NCBI RefSeq assembly: GCF_026339875.1
Contig: NZ_JAPEPZ010000001.1
Span: 5,642,001-5,706,000, forward strand
Reading direction: 5' to 3'
DNA: 64,000 nucleotides
DNA from: Streptomyces sp. NBC_01571
GTDB taxonomy: Bacteria; Actinomycetota; Actinomycetes; Streptomycetales; Streptomycetaceae
Part shown: positions 53,925-62,193 of the stretch, piece by piece
Layout of the letters: each line of letters opens with the position of its first letter
How positions within the stretch are numbered: the stretch's first letter is position 1
The notes under the pieces: model-generated
What the model was told of the DNA's origin: nothing
Database searches by the model: none
What the model saw: only the letters and a program-made list of their open reading frames with translations
Made by a program: the position numbers and the translations under genes

Positions 53925-54796
53925 AGCACGCGAGCGACACGCACAGCAGGCACATGGAGACCCACGACATCGACAGGTACGACGAGTCCGGCCCCGACGG
54001 CACGCACGGCCGGTTGGACGGAACGCACGGCGAGCCCGGCGCGCACGGAACACCCGCCGCACACGCAACGGCAGGCGCGCACGCAACACCCGGCGCCCAC
54101 ACGCCGAGTGGCGCGACGCCGGGCGGTGCCCCCGTGCTGGTGACCAAGGACGGCCTGCCCGCCTGGCTCGACCCGGTGGTGCACGCCGTCGAGACCGTGG
54201 AGCCGCTCCAGCTGAGCCGCTTCCTGCCGCCGGCCGACGGCGCGGGACGGCAGTCCGCCGTCCTCGTCCTCTTCGGAGAGGGCGCCCGCGGCCCCGAGCT
54301 GCTCCTGATGGAGCGCGCCAGCTCGCTGCGCTCGCACGCCGGACAGCCCTCCTTCCCGGGTGGCGCCCTGGACCCGGAGGACGGCGACCCGAAGGCCGAC
54401 GGACCGCTGCGGGCCGCGCTGCGCGAGGCCGAGGAGGAGACCGGGCTCGACCCCGGCGGTGTCCAGCTCTTCGGTGTCCTGCCCAAGCTGTACATCCCGG
54501 TGAGCGGCTTCGTGGTCACGCCCGTCCTGGGCTGGTGGCGCGAGCCGACCCCGGTCGGCGTGGTCGACCCGGCCGAGACGGCCCGGGTCTTCACCGTCCC
54601 CGTGGCGGATCTCACGGACCCCGCCCACCGCGCCACGACCGTGCACCCCAGCGGCCACCGAGGTCCGGCATTTCTGGTCGAATCGGCATTGGTGTGGGGT
54701 TTCACCGCGGGCATCATCGACCGTCTGCTGCACTTCGCGGGCTGGGAGCTGCCCTGGGACCGCGAGAAGCAGGTCCCGCTCGACTGGCGCGCGTGA
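53921..54796 (+). CDS. Nudix hydrolase, CoA-diphosphatase type
   Basis: The 291-residue protein starts with ~70 residues of low-complexity His/Gly/Thr repeats (AHGTPAAHATAGAHATPG). The Nudix fold has the UPF0035 motif LLLMERASSLRSHAGQPSFPGGALDPEDGD and the box GPLRAALREAEEETGLDP. It resembles YeaB/CoA pyrophosphatases. ATG 53921 is possible, but translation may start later because of the odd N-terminus. It is linked to nth by a mini-ORF and followed at once by the MarP gene. Confidence 0.88.
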   Translation: MKHASDTHSRHMETHDIDRYDESGPDGTHGRLDGTHGEPGAHGTPAAHATAGAHATPGAHTPSGATPGGAPVLVTKDGLPAWLDPVVHAVETVEPLQLSRFLPPADGAGRQSAVLVLFGEGARGPELLLMERASSLRSHAGQPSFPGGALDPEDGDPKADGPLRAALREAEEETGLDPGGVQLFGVLPKLYIPVSGFVVTPVLGWWREPTPVGVVDPAETARVFTVPVADLTDPAHRATTVHPSGHRGPAFLVESALVWGFTAGIIDRLLHFAGWELPWDREKQVPLDWRA

Positions 54797-54809
54797 CAGG
54801 GTGTCGTTC

Positions 54810-56009
54810 GTGAACGTGCTGGACATCCTGCTGCTGGTCGCCGCCGTGTGGTTCGCGATCGTGGGCTACCGCCAGGGCTTCGTCGTCGGCATCCTGTCGG
54901 TGATCGGGTTCCTGGGCGGCGGTCTCGTCGCCGTCTACCTGCTCCCCGTCATCTGGGCCGCCCTCACCGACGACGCCACGGTGAGTACGACCGCCGCCGT
55001 CGTCGCGGTGGTCGTCGTGATCGTCTGCGCCTCCATCGGCCAGGCCCTCACCACGCACCTGGGCAACAAGCTGCGCCGGTACATCACCTGGTCCCCGGCC
55101 CGCGCCCTGGACGCGACGGGCGGCGCCCTCGTCAACGTCGTCGCGATGCTCCTGGTCGCCTGGCTGATCGGCTCGGCCCTCGCCGGCACGACGCTGCCGA
55201 CACTCGGCAAGGAGGTCCGCGGCTCCAAGGTGCTGCTCGGGGTCTCACGCGCGCTGCCCTCCCGGGCCGACACCTGGTTCGCCGACTTCTCCTCGGTTCT
55301 CGCGCAGAACGGTTTCCCTCAGGTCTTCAGCCCCTTCGCGAACGAACCGATCACCGATGTCCAGCCCCCCGACCCGGCGCTCACGAACAGCCCCGTCGCC
55401 GTCCGCGCCCGGGATTCCATCGTCAAGGTGATGGGGACCGCGCAGAGCTGCGGCAAGGTCCTGGAGGGCACCGGCTTCGTCTTCGGCAACCGGCGGGTGA
55501 TGACCAACGCGCACGTGGTCGGCGGCGTCGACGAGCCCACCGTCCAGATCGGCGGCGAGGGCAGGAAGTACGACGCCAAGGTCGTCCTGTACGACTGGGA
55601 GCGCGACATCGCCGTACTCGACGTACCGAACCTGAACGCTCCGGCCCTGCGGTTCACCAGCCGGGACGCGGGCAGCGGCGACAACGCGATCGTCGCCGGC
55701 TTCCCGCAGAACGGCGCGTACAACGTCCAACCCGCGCGCGTGCGCGGCCGGATCACGGCCAACGGTCCGGACATCTACCATCGCAAGACCGTGCGCCGCG
55801 ACGTCTACTCGCTCTACGCGACCGTCCGGCAGGGGAACTCGGGCGGCCCGCTGCTCACGTCCGACGGCAAGGTGTACGGAGTGGTCTTCGCGAAGTCCCT
55901 CGACGACGCCAACACCGGATACGCCCTCACCGCCGACGAGGTCCAGCCGGACGTCACCCAGGGTCGTGCGGCCAACCAGCAGGTCGACAGCGACAGCTGC
56001 GCGCTCTGA
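54810..56009 (+). CDS. MarP-like membrane serine protease (CvpA-trypsin fusion)
   Basis: The 399-residue protein has four N-terminal membrane helices (CvpA/colicin V production domain: LDILLLVAAVWFAIVGYRQG...). A trypsin-like periplasmic protease follows, with His in MTNAHVVGG, Asp in DWERDIAVLDV and Ser in RQGNSGGPLL. Cys in AQSCGKV and the final SCAL may form the redox-sensitive disulfide known from mycobacterial MarP, which is needed for acid resistance. GTG 54810 with AGGGTG upstream is preferred over GTG 54801. Confidence 0.92.
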   Translation: MNVLDILLLVAAVWFAIVGYRQGFVVGILSVIGFLGGGLVAVYLLPVIWAALTDDATVSTTAAVVAVVVVIVCASIGQALTTHLGNKLRRYITWSPARALDATGGALVNVVAMLLVAWLIGSALAGTTLPTLGKEVRGSKVLLGVSRALPSRADTWFADFSSVLAQNGFPQVFSPFANEPITDVQPPDPALTNSPVAVRARDSIVKVMGTAQSCGKVLEGTGFVFGNRRVMTNAHVVGGVDEPTVQIGGEGRKYDAKVVLYDWERDIAVLDVPNLNAPALRFTSRDAGSGDNAIVAGFPQNGAYNVQPARVRGRITANGPDIYHRKTVRRDVYSLYATVRQGNSGGPLLTSDGKVYGVVFAKSLDDANTGYALTADEVQPDVTQGRAANQQVDSDSCAL

Positions 56010-56529
56010 CGGCGACCCTCGAATCCGTCCGCCGCCCGACGCGTCCGCCACACCGCCACGGCGTTCGGTACGTCCCTCGGGGCGGCCGGACCGATCGGGT
56101 GTCCGCACGATCGGGGCGAGCGGATGAATCAGGGTGAGCGTGTGACCGGACGACCGGGGTGAGCGGGTCGCCGGGCGTGGCGGCGGTTCAGCCGCGCGGA
56201 TGGCGCAATCGCACCGAGACCCAGCGGGCCCGACGGCGCAGAATGCGCGGGATTCCCACCTGGAGGCCCGTGCCCGGCAGCTGCGGGGTGCCCCTCTGAT
56301 GGGAGCTCAGGCCCGTGGCCGAGCGGCGGTTGCGTGGTGCGTCACTGTAGTCGTGCGTCCAGCCCATACCCCGACGTCTGCCCCTGCCCCAAGGTCGATA
56401 ACCACGCCTCGGGCCCCCAATTGGCCTATGCGCGAGGCATTTGGCTGTTCGTAGGACAGACGTTCCCCTTCGCGTACCGCGCGCGATCGGACGGTCACCG
56501 AAGGGGGTCGCCGACTGGCCGAAAACGAC
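56010..56529. other. Gene-poor convergent interval
   Basis: No frame with coding bias or a family match is visible between the MarP stop and the epoxide hydrolase stop; GGGTGAGCGxGT-type words repeat near 56110-56170. Confidence 0.5.
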
Positions 56530-57480
56530 CTACCGGTCGGGCTCGGGATCCTGCAGCCAGTTGACGAGTTCGGTCGAGAACGCCACCGGGTCCTCCTCGT
56601 GGGGGAAGTGGCCGAGACCGTCGAACAGCCGCCAGCGGTACGGGGCTTCGACGTACTCCCCGGAACCCGCGGCACTCCGCGTCCGCATGACGGGGTCGAG
56701 CGAGCCGTGCAGATGCAGCGTCGGCACCCGAACGGGCCGTTTCATACGCCGGTTGAACTGGATCCCGTCCGGGCGGGCCATGGACCGCACCATCCACCGG
56801 TACGGCTCGACGGAGCAGTGCGCCGTCGAGGGGATGCACATGGCGCGGCGGTAGTTGTCCACGGCCTCGTCGTCCGGCAGTCGCGGCCCCGACCACTCCC
56901 GCAGCAGACGGCCCACCAGGGCACCGTCGTCCGCGACGAGTTGGCGTTCGGGAATCCAGGGACGCTGGAACCCCCAGATGTACGAACTCGCCGAGGTCTG
57001 CCTGACGTCGGAGAGCATCGCCGAACGCCAGCGCCGGGGATGCGGCATGGAGGAGACGACGAGCCGGCGCACCAGCTTGGGGCGCATCACGGCCGCCGTC
57101 CACGCCAGGTAGCCGCCCAGATCGTGCCCGACCAGCGCGGCGTCGGGTTCCCCGAGGGACCGTACGACCCCGGTGATGTCGAGCGCGAGGTTGGCGGGGT
57201 CGTAGCCGCGCGGAGTGCGATCGCTCCCGCCGACACCCCGCAGGTCCATGGCGACGGCCCGGAACCCGGCGTCGGCGAGCGCCACCAGCTGCCGGCGCCA
57301 GGTCCACCAGAACTGGGGGAACCCGTGCAGCAGCAGGACCAGTGGCCCGTCGCCCATCTCGGCGATGTGGAAGCGCGCGCCGTTGGCGGCGACGTCCCGG
57401 TGGGTCACCTCTTTGGCGCCGGGGATGTCGAGCCGTACGACCGAGGTGGGTTGCGCCGAAGGTGTGGCGGGGTCCGTCAT
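56530..57480 (-). CDS. Alpha/beta hydrolase, epoxide-hydrolase type
   Basis: The 316-residue protein has HGFPQFWWTWRRQL (oxyanion HGxP) near residue 53, the nucleophile Asp in VGHDLGGYLAW near 118, and a Tyr-rich cap. The Asp is in HGSLDPVM and the His in GLGHFPHEED. An Asp instead of Ser nucleophile points to epoxide hydrolase or dehalogenase chemistry. Its start overlaps the holin-like stop (ATGA). Confidence 0.88.
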   Translation of the reverse strand: MTDPATPSAQPTSVVRLDIPGAKEVTHRDVAANGARFHIAEMGDGPLVLLLHGFPQFWWTWRRQLVALADAGFRAVAMDLRGVGGSDRTPRGYDPANLALDITGVVRSLGEPDAALVGHDLGGYLAWTAAVMRPKLVRRLVVSSMPHPRRWRSAMLSDVRQTSASSYIWGFQRPWIPERQLVADDGALVGRLLREWSGPRLPDDEAVDNYRRAMCIPSTAHCSVEPYRWMVRSMARPDGIQFNRRMKRPVRVPTLHLHGSLDPVMRTRSAAGSGEYVEAPYRWRLFDGLGHFPHEEDPVAFSTELVNWLQDPEPDR

Positions 57481-57953
57481 GAGGATGAGCGTGCCACAGC
57501 TTCCAGGGCGTCCTCGACCGGTGCCGGCCGGGGGTGCGGCTTGGCGTTCTGCAGGACGCCCGCCGTTTCCTTCACCGAGGCGGCGACCTTCTGCGGTCCC
57601 TTGCCCTTCTTGGCCTTCTTCGCGAAGACCACACCGATCAGCGCGAGGACGCCGGCGACCAGCACGTTCGCCGCGAACGACAGGACGAAGCAGATCGCGA
57701 GGTTCCAGGCGGTCCAGGTCCGGATGCCGTACGCCAGTGCGAAGCTCAGCATGGGGAGGGAGAAGATCAGCACCGCCCCGGCCGCCGTGAACGCGCCACC
57801 GCTGGTCGCACCGCGCTTGACGTCCCGCTTGAGCTGCGCCTTCGCCAGTGCGATCTCGTCGTGCACCAGTGCGGACATCTCGGTCGTCGCCGAGGCGACC
57901 AGCTGGCCGATGCTGCGTTCGGCGCCGACCGGGCTGCCGTCGGGTGCGCTCAT
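57477..57953 (-). CDS. Phage-holin-superfamily (DUF1469-like) membrane protein
   Basis: The 158-residue protein has an amphipathic N-terminus (IGQLVASATTEMSALVHDEIALAKAQLKRDVKRG). Two membrane helices (GAVLIFSLPMLSFALAYGI, FVLSFAANVLVAGVLALIGVVF) and a Lys-rich tail follow. This is the actinobacterial holin-like family with no proven lytic role. ATG 57953 follows GGGAG. It is placed between nhaA and the hydrolase in a same-strand group. Confidence 0.85.
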   Translation of the reverse strand: MSAPDGSPVGAERSIGQLVASATTEMSALVHDEIALAKAQLKRDVKRGATSGGAFTAAGAVLIFSLPMLSFALAYGIRTWTAWNLAICFVLSFAANVLVAGVLALIGVVFAKKAKKGKGPQKVAASVKETAGVLQNAKPHPRPAPVEDALEAVARSSS

Positions 57954-58020
57954 CGCGGACTCCCTCTTCTGCATGTGTGTACCGTCTGGCTTCTGCGGGT
58001 GTTTGTGTCGTCTGGTCAGA

Positions 58021-59430
58021 TCATGCCGGACGGTCGTTCTCCCCGCTTGCCCCGCCCGTCACTTCGGCAAGCCTTCGGTGCTCGGCGGCCTTCCGTTCGT
58101 GGATTTCGGCCATCCGCAGGTGGTACGCCGGGTTGTCCTGCTCGTAGATGTCGGGGATGCCGTCGCTGTCCTCGTCGCGCTCCTCCGCCTCGCACAGCGC
58201 ACGGTACTTGGCGTTGCGTATCTTCAGCAGCGCCGTGGCGAGTACGGCCGCGATGAGCGAGCCCACCAGGACGGCGGCCTTGACCTCGTCGGTGAGCGCC
58301 GGGTCCTTGGCGAAGGCCAGTTCGCCGATGAGCAGGGAGACGGTGAAGCCGATCCCGGCGAGGCTCGCGACGGCGAAGACGTCGGGCCAGGCCAGGTCGT
58401 CGCTGAGCGAGGCCCTGGTGAACCGGGCCGTGAGCCAGGTGCCGCCGAAGACGCCGACCGACTTGCCGACCACGAGTCCGAGGACGACACCGAGCGTCTC
58501 GGGTCGTGTGAACACGTCCGCCAGCGCCCCGCCGGAGACCACGACACCCGCGCTGAACAGCGCGAACAGCGGCACCGCGAGTCCGGCGGAGAGAGGCCGC
58601 ACGAGATGCTCGACGTGCTCGCCGGGCGAGTGTTCCTCGCCCTCGTGCCGGTGACAGCGCAGCATCAGGCCCATGGCGACACCGGCGATGGTGGCGTGGA
58701 CGCCGCTGTTGTACATCAGCCCCCAGATGACGAGGGCGAGCGGCACGTACACGTACCACCCTCGTACGCCCTTGCGCAGGAGCACCCAGAACACGCCGAG
58801 CCCGACGACGGCCCCGCCGAGCGCGGCGAAGTCGAGGGTGTCGGTGAAGAAGACCGCGATGATCAGGATCGCGAGCAGGTCGTCGACGACGGCGAGGGTG
58901 AGCAGGAAGGCGCGCAGCGCGGACGGCAGGGACGTGCCGATGACCGCGAGCACGGCGAGCGCGAAGGCGATGTCGGTGGCGGTGGGTACGGCCCAGCCGG
59001 CCAGGGATCCTTTGCCCGCGACGTTGGTGAGGGCGTAGACGAGCGCGGGGACGGCCATTCCGCAGACCGCCGCGGCGACCGGCAGCAGCGCGGCCTTCGG
59101 GTCGCGCAGGTCCCCCGCCACCAGTTCGCGCTTGAGCTCGATACCGGCGACGAAGAAGAACACGGCGAGCAGTCCGTCGGCCGCCCAGTGCTCCACGGAC
59201 AGATTCAGTCCGAGGGCCGCGGGCCCGAAGTGGAAGTCGCCCACGGTGGTGTAACTGTCCCGCAGGGGAGTGTTGGCCCAGATCAGCGCGGCGATCGCGG
59301 CGACGAGCAGGAGGACGCCGCCGACGGTCTCGGTTCGCAGCGCCTCCGCCACGAAGTTCCGCTCGGGCAGCGACAGCCGTCCGAGAAACCTTCGGTTGCT
59401 GGTGGTGCTGCTGGCACGGGGCGCGGCCAC
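58021..59430 (-). CDS. nhaA: Na+/H+ antiporter NhaA with a C-terminal acidic loop
   Basis: The 469-residue protein has a 12-helix NhaA core with ion-binding aspartates in AVPTATDIAFAL and LAVVDDLLAILI, and FFFVAGIELKRELV. It exports Na+ for protons. A ~60-residue C-terminal extension holds DEDSDGIPDIYEQD, an EF-hand-like or dockerin-like calcium loop (DxDxDG), which bacterial NhaA does not normally carry. ATG 59430. Confidence 0.95.
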   Translation of the reverse strand: MAAPRASSTTSNRRFLGRLSLPERNFVAEALRTETVGGVLLLVAAIAALIWANTPLRDSYTTVGDFHFGPAALGLNLSVEHWAADGLLAVFFFVAGIELKRELVAGDLRDPKAALLPVAAAVCGMAVPALVYALTNVAGKGSLAGWAVPTATDIAFALAVLAVIGTSLPSALRAFLLTLAVVDDLLAILIIAVFFTDTLDFAALGGAVVGLGVFWVLLRKGVRGWYVYVPLALVIWGLMYNSGVHATIAGVAMGLMLRCHRHEGEEHSPGEHVEHLVRPLSAGLAVPLFALFSAGVVVSGGALADVFTRPETLGVVLGLVVGKSVGVFGGTWLTARFTRASLSDDLAWPDVFAVASLAGIGFTVSLLIGELAFAKDPALTDEVKAAVLVGSLIAAVLATALLKIRNAKYRALCEAEERDEDSDGIPDIYEQDNPAYHLRMAEIHERKAAEHRRLAEVTGGASGENDRPA

Positions 59431-59527
59431 GGCGGGGACCTCCGGGTCGGTACGACTCGCTGACGACCGTCAGGCGGGGTCGCCGACGACGTTGCCGACC
59501 AGACTTCCCGGCACACCCTGAGGCCTC

Positions 59528-59555
59528 AGTTTACCTTGTCATTACAGACCGATAA
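59528..59555 (-). promoter_or_regulatory. nhaA: Possible sigma-70-type promoter of nhaA
   Basis: Read leftward, TTATCG (59555-59550) and TAAACT (59533-59528) are separated by 16 bases, about 98 bases before the ATG. Confidence 0.4.
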
Positions 59556-59609
59556 TGCGCCATACGGACATACGGGATGAAGGGTTCCGGGGGAGGGTGT
59601 GGACGCTCG

Positions 59610-59640
59610 GGTGTGGGGGCACGCGCGGTGCCCCCACACC
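59610..59640 (-). terminator. Terminator after acs
   Basis: GGTGTGGGGGCAC and GTGCCCCCACACC are exact complements around GCGCG, 30 bases after the acs stop. Confidence 0.8.
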
Positions 59641-59669
59641 GAGACCGGGGCGGGAGAGCGGGGGAGCCC

Positions 59670-61634
59670 TCAGTCCTCGCTGGGCACCGCCGGCAGCTTC
59701 TCCTGGATCAGTTCCATCACCGTGGAGTCCGTGAGCGTGGTGACGTCCCCGAGCTCCCGGTTCTCCGCCACGTCACGCAGCAACCGCCGCATGATCTTCC
59801 CGGAACGGGTCTTCGGCAGCTCCGCGACCGGCAGCACCCGCTTGGGCTTGGCGATCGGCCCCAGCGTCGCTCCCACGTGGTTGCGCAGGCCGGCGACGAG
59901 ACCGGCGTCGTCCGCGGAGGCCGTTCCCCGCAGGATCACGAACGCCACGATCGCCTGCCCGGTCGTCTCGTCCGCCGCGCCGACCACCGCGGCCTCGGCG
60001 ACCGCCGGATGCGACACGAGCGCCGACTCGACCTCCGTGGTCGAGATGTTGTGCCCGGACACGAGCATCACGTCGTCGACCCGTCCGAGGAGCCAGATGT
60101 CCCCGTCCTCGTCCTTCTTGGCGCCGTCCCCGGCGAAGTACTTTCCCTCGAAACGCGACCAGTACGTGTCGAGGAACCGCTGGTCGTCACGCCAGATCGT
60201 CCGCAGCATCGACGGCCACGGTTCGGTCAGCACGAGGTACCCGCCGCCCCCGTTGGGAACCTCCTGGGCCTCGTCGTCGACGACCGTCGCAGAGATGCCC
60301 GGCAACGGCCGCTGCGCCGACCCCGGCTTGGTCTCGGTGACTCCCGGCAGCGGCGAGATCATCATCGCGCCGGTCTCGGTCTGCCACCACGTGTCCACGA
60401 TCGGCGTCCGGTCCGCCCCGATGTGCTTGCGGTACCAGATCCACGCCTCGGGGTTGATCGGCTCGCCCACGGACCCGAGGACCCGCAGCGAGGACAGGTC
60501 GAACTTCGCGGGGATGTCGTCGCCCCACTTCATGAACGTACGGATCGCGGTGGGCGCGGTGTAGAGAATCGTCACCCCGTACTTCTGCACGATCTCCCAG
60601 AACCGCCCCTGGTGCGGGGTGTCCGGCGTTCCCTCGTACATCACCTGCGTCGCGCCGTTCGAGAGCGGCCCGTACGTGATGTACGAGTGCCCGGTGACCC
60701 AGCCGATGTCGGCCGTGCACCAGTACACGTCGGTCTCCGGCTTGAGGTCGAAGACGGCGTGGTGGGTGTACGAGGCCTGCGTGAGGTAGCCGCCCGAGGT
60801 GTGCAGGATGCCCTTCGGCTTTCCCGTCGTCCCGGACGTGTACAGGATGAACAGCGGCTGCTCGGCGTCGAACGCCTCCGGCGTGTGCTCGGCGGACTGG
60901 CGGTCGACGATCTCGTGCCACCAGACGTCGCGGCCCTCGGTCCAGTCGACCTCCTGCCCGGTGCGGCGCACCACCAGCACCTTGTCGACCCCGTCGACCC
61001 GGCTCACCGCGTCGTCCACGGCCGGCTTGAGCGCGGACGGCTTGCCGCGGCGGTAACCGCCGTCGGAGGTGATGACCAGCTTGGCGTCGGCGTCCTGGAT
61101 GCGGGTGGCGATCGCGTCCGCGGAGAACCCGCCGAAGACGACCGAGTGCGCGGCTCCGATCCGGGCGCAGGCCAGCATCGCGACGACGGCCTCGGGGATC
61201 ATCGGCAGATAGACGGCGACCCGGTCGCCCTTGCCCACGCCCAGCTCGATCAGGGCGTTGGCGGCCTTGGACACCTCGTCCTTCAGCTCGGCGTAGGTGA
61301 TCGCGCGGCTGTCACCCGGCTCGCCCTCGAAGTGGAGGGCGACCCGGTCGCCGTTCCCGGCTTCCACGTGCCGGTCCACGCAGTTGTACGCGACGTTCAG
61401 CTTCCCGTCGGCGAACCACTTGGCGAACGGCGGGTTCGACCAGTCCAGCGTCTCGGTCGGCTCGGTGGCCCAGGTCAGGCGGCGGGCCTGCTCGGCCCAG
61501 AAGCCGAGCCTGTCAGCCTTGGCCTGCTCGTACGCCTCCGCGGTGACATTGGCGTTCGCTGCCAGGTCGGCGGGCGGCGCGAACCTGCGCTCTTCCTTCA
61601 GCATGTTGGCGATGGACGGACGCTCGTTACTCAT
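59670..61634 (-). CDS. acs: Acetyl-CoA synthetase
   Basis: The 654-residue enzyme converts acetate, ATP and CoA to acetyl-CoA via acetyl-AMP. Motifs include [43 protein letters not shown] and the acetylation-site lysine in [14 protein letters not shown], which sirtuin-type deacetylases control. ATG 61634 follows GGGAG. Its promoter carries a DasR-like site. Confidence 0.96.
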   Translation of the reverse strand: MSNERPSIANMLKEERRFAPPADLAANANVTAEAYEQAKADRLGFWAEQARRLTWATEPTETLDWSNPPFAKWFADGKLNVAYNCVDRHVEAGNGDRVALHFEGEPGDSRAITYAELKDEVSKAANALIELGVGKGDRVAVYLPMIPEAVVAMLACARIGAAHSVVFGGFSADAIATRIQDADAKLVITSDGGYRRGKPSALKPAVDDAVSRVDGVDKVLVVRRTGQEVDWTEGRDVWWHEIVDRQSAEHTPEAFDAEQPLFILYTSGTTGKPKGILHTSGGYLTQASYTHHAVFDLKPETDVYWCTADIGWVTGHSYITYGPLSNGATQVMYEGTPDTPHQGRFWEIVQKYGVTILYTAPTAIRTFMKWGDDIPAKFDLSSLRVLGSVGEPINPEAWIWYRKHIGADRTPIVDTWWQTETGAMMISPLPGVTETKPGSAQRPLPGISATVVDDEAQEVPNGGGGYLVLTEPWPSMLRTIWRDDQRFLDTYWSRFEGKYFAGDGAKKDEDGDIWLLGRVDDVMLVSGHNISTTEVESALVSHPAVAEAAVVGAADETTGQAIVAFVILRGTASADDAGLVAGLRNHVGATLGPIAKPKRVLPVAELPKTRSGKIMRRLLRDVAENRELGDVTTLTDSTVMELIQEKLPAVPSED

Positions 61635-61669
61635 TCCCAAGACTCCCAACACGCGGACAACGACGTCGC

Positions 61670-61684
61670 ATGGTGTAGACCAAT
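61670..61684. promoter_or_regulatory. DasR-like operator (dre) at acs
   Basis: ATGGTGTAGACCAAT differs from the dre consensus (A/C-C/T-TGGTCTAGACCA-G/A/C-T type) mainly by G for C in the left half. It lies between the -10 box and the start of acs, 36-50 bases before the ATG. Confidence 0.55.
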
Positions 61685-61698
61685 TTCCGGGCCGTCCG

Positions 61699-61729
61699 AA
61701 TCTACCGGCCGTTCCCGCGTCCTGGTCAA
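61699..61729 (-). promoter_or_regulatory. acs: Probable acs promoter
   Basis: Read leftward, TTGACC (61729-61724) and TAGATT (61704-61699) are 19 bases apart. Transcription would begin just before the dre-like site, so a bound repressor would block elongation. The stretch 61740-62193 to the right shows no gene. Confidence 0.5.
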
Positions 61730-62193
61730 CCCCTGTCCGATCCTGGCACCTACAACCGTTGTGAGCACAGGGGGTGTCGTGTGTCGGCCTCCCCACACGC
61801 AAAACTGCCCCCAGGAGTGCGAGGGCAGCGAGGGCGGAAGCGGGTGGGGACAAGGTGCCCCGTGTGCGGTCCGCCCCCATCCTCGGGGGCGCTCGCACAC
61901 CGAGGCCGGACCGGCATGGGTCAGTCCTGGACCCCGAGGAACATCGGGCGGGAAGGACGGGGAGAAAGGGCCGGTGGGAAGGCCGGCAATGCGAGGCGAG
62001 CAATGCGATTCCGGCGGTGCGGAGTCGGCAACCGGAGGTGGGGGCCGGAGGCCGGTGGCGCGGCGCACCGGCGAATCCGTCCGCGCCGATCGGCACGCCG
62101 CACCCCGGCCGAATAAACCCGTTCGGCGCGCGCCCGACGGGACCGGCAGATGGTGCGCGACCCCGTCGACCGGGGCCGCGCACCACGGCGGGC

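Noticed and set aside
57477..57953. Prophage holin
   Set aside because: There are no phage genes around; the family is a chromosomal actinobacterial membrane protein.
56599..59463. A 954-residue plus-strand open frame
   Set aside because: It is the antisense of nhaA, the holin-like gene and the hydrolase, with no motif or ribosome site.
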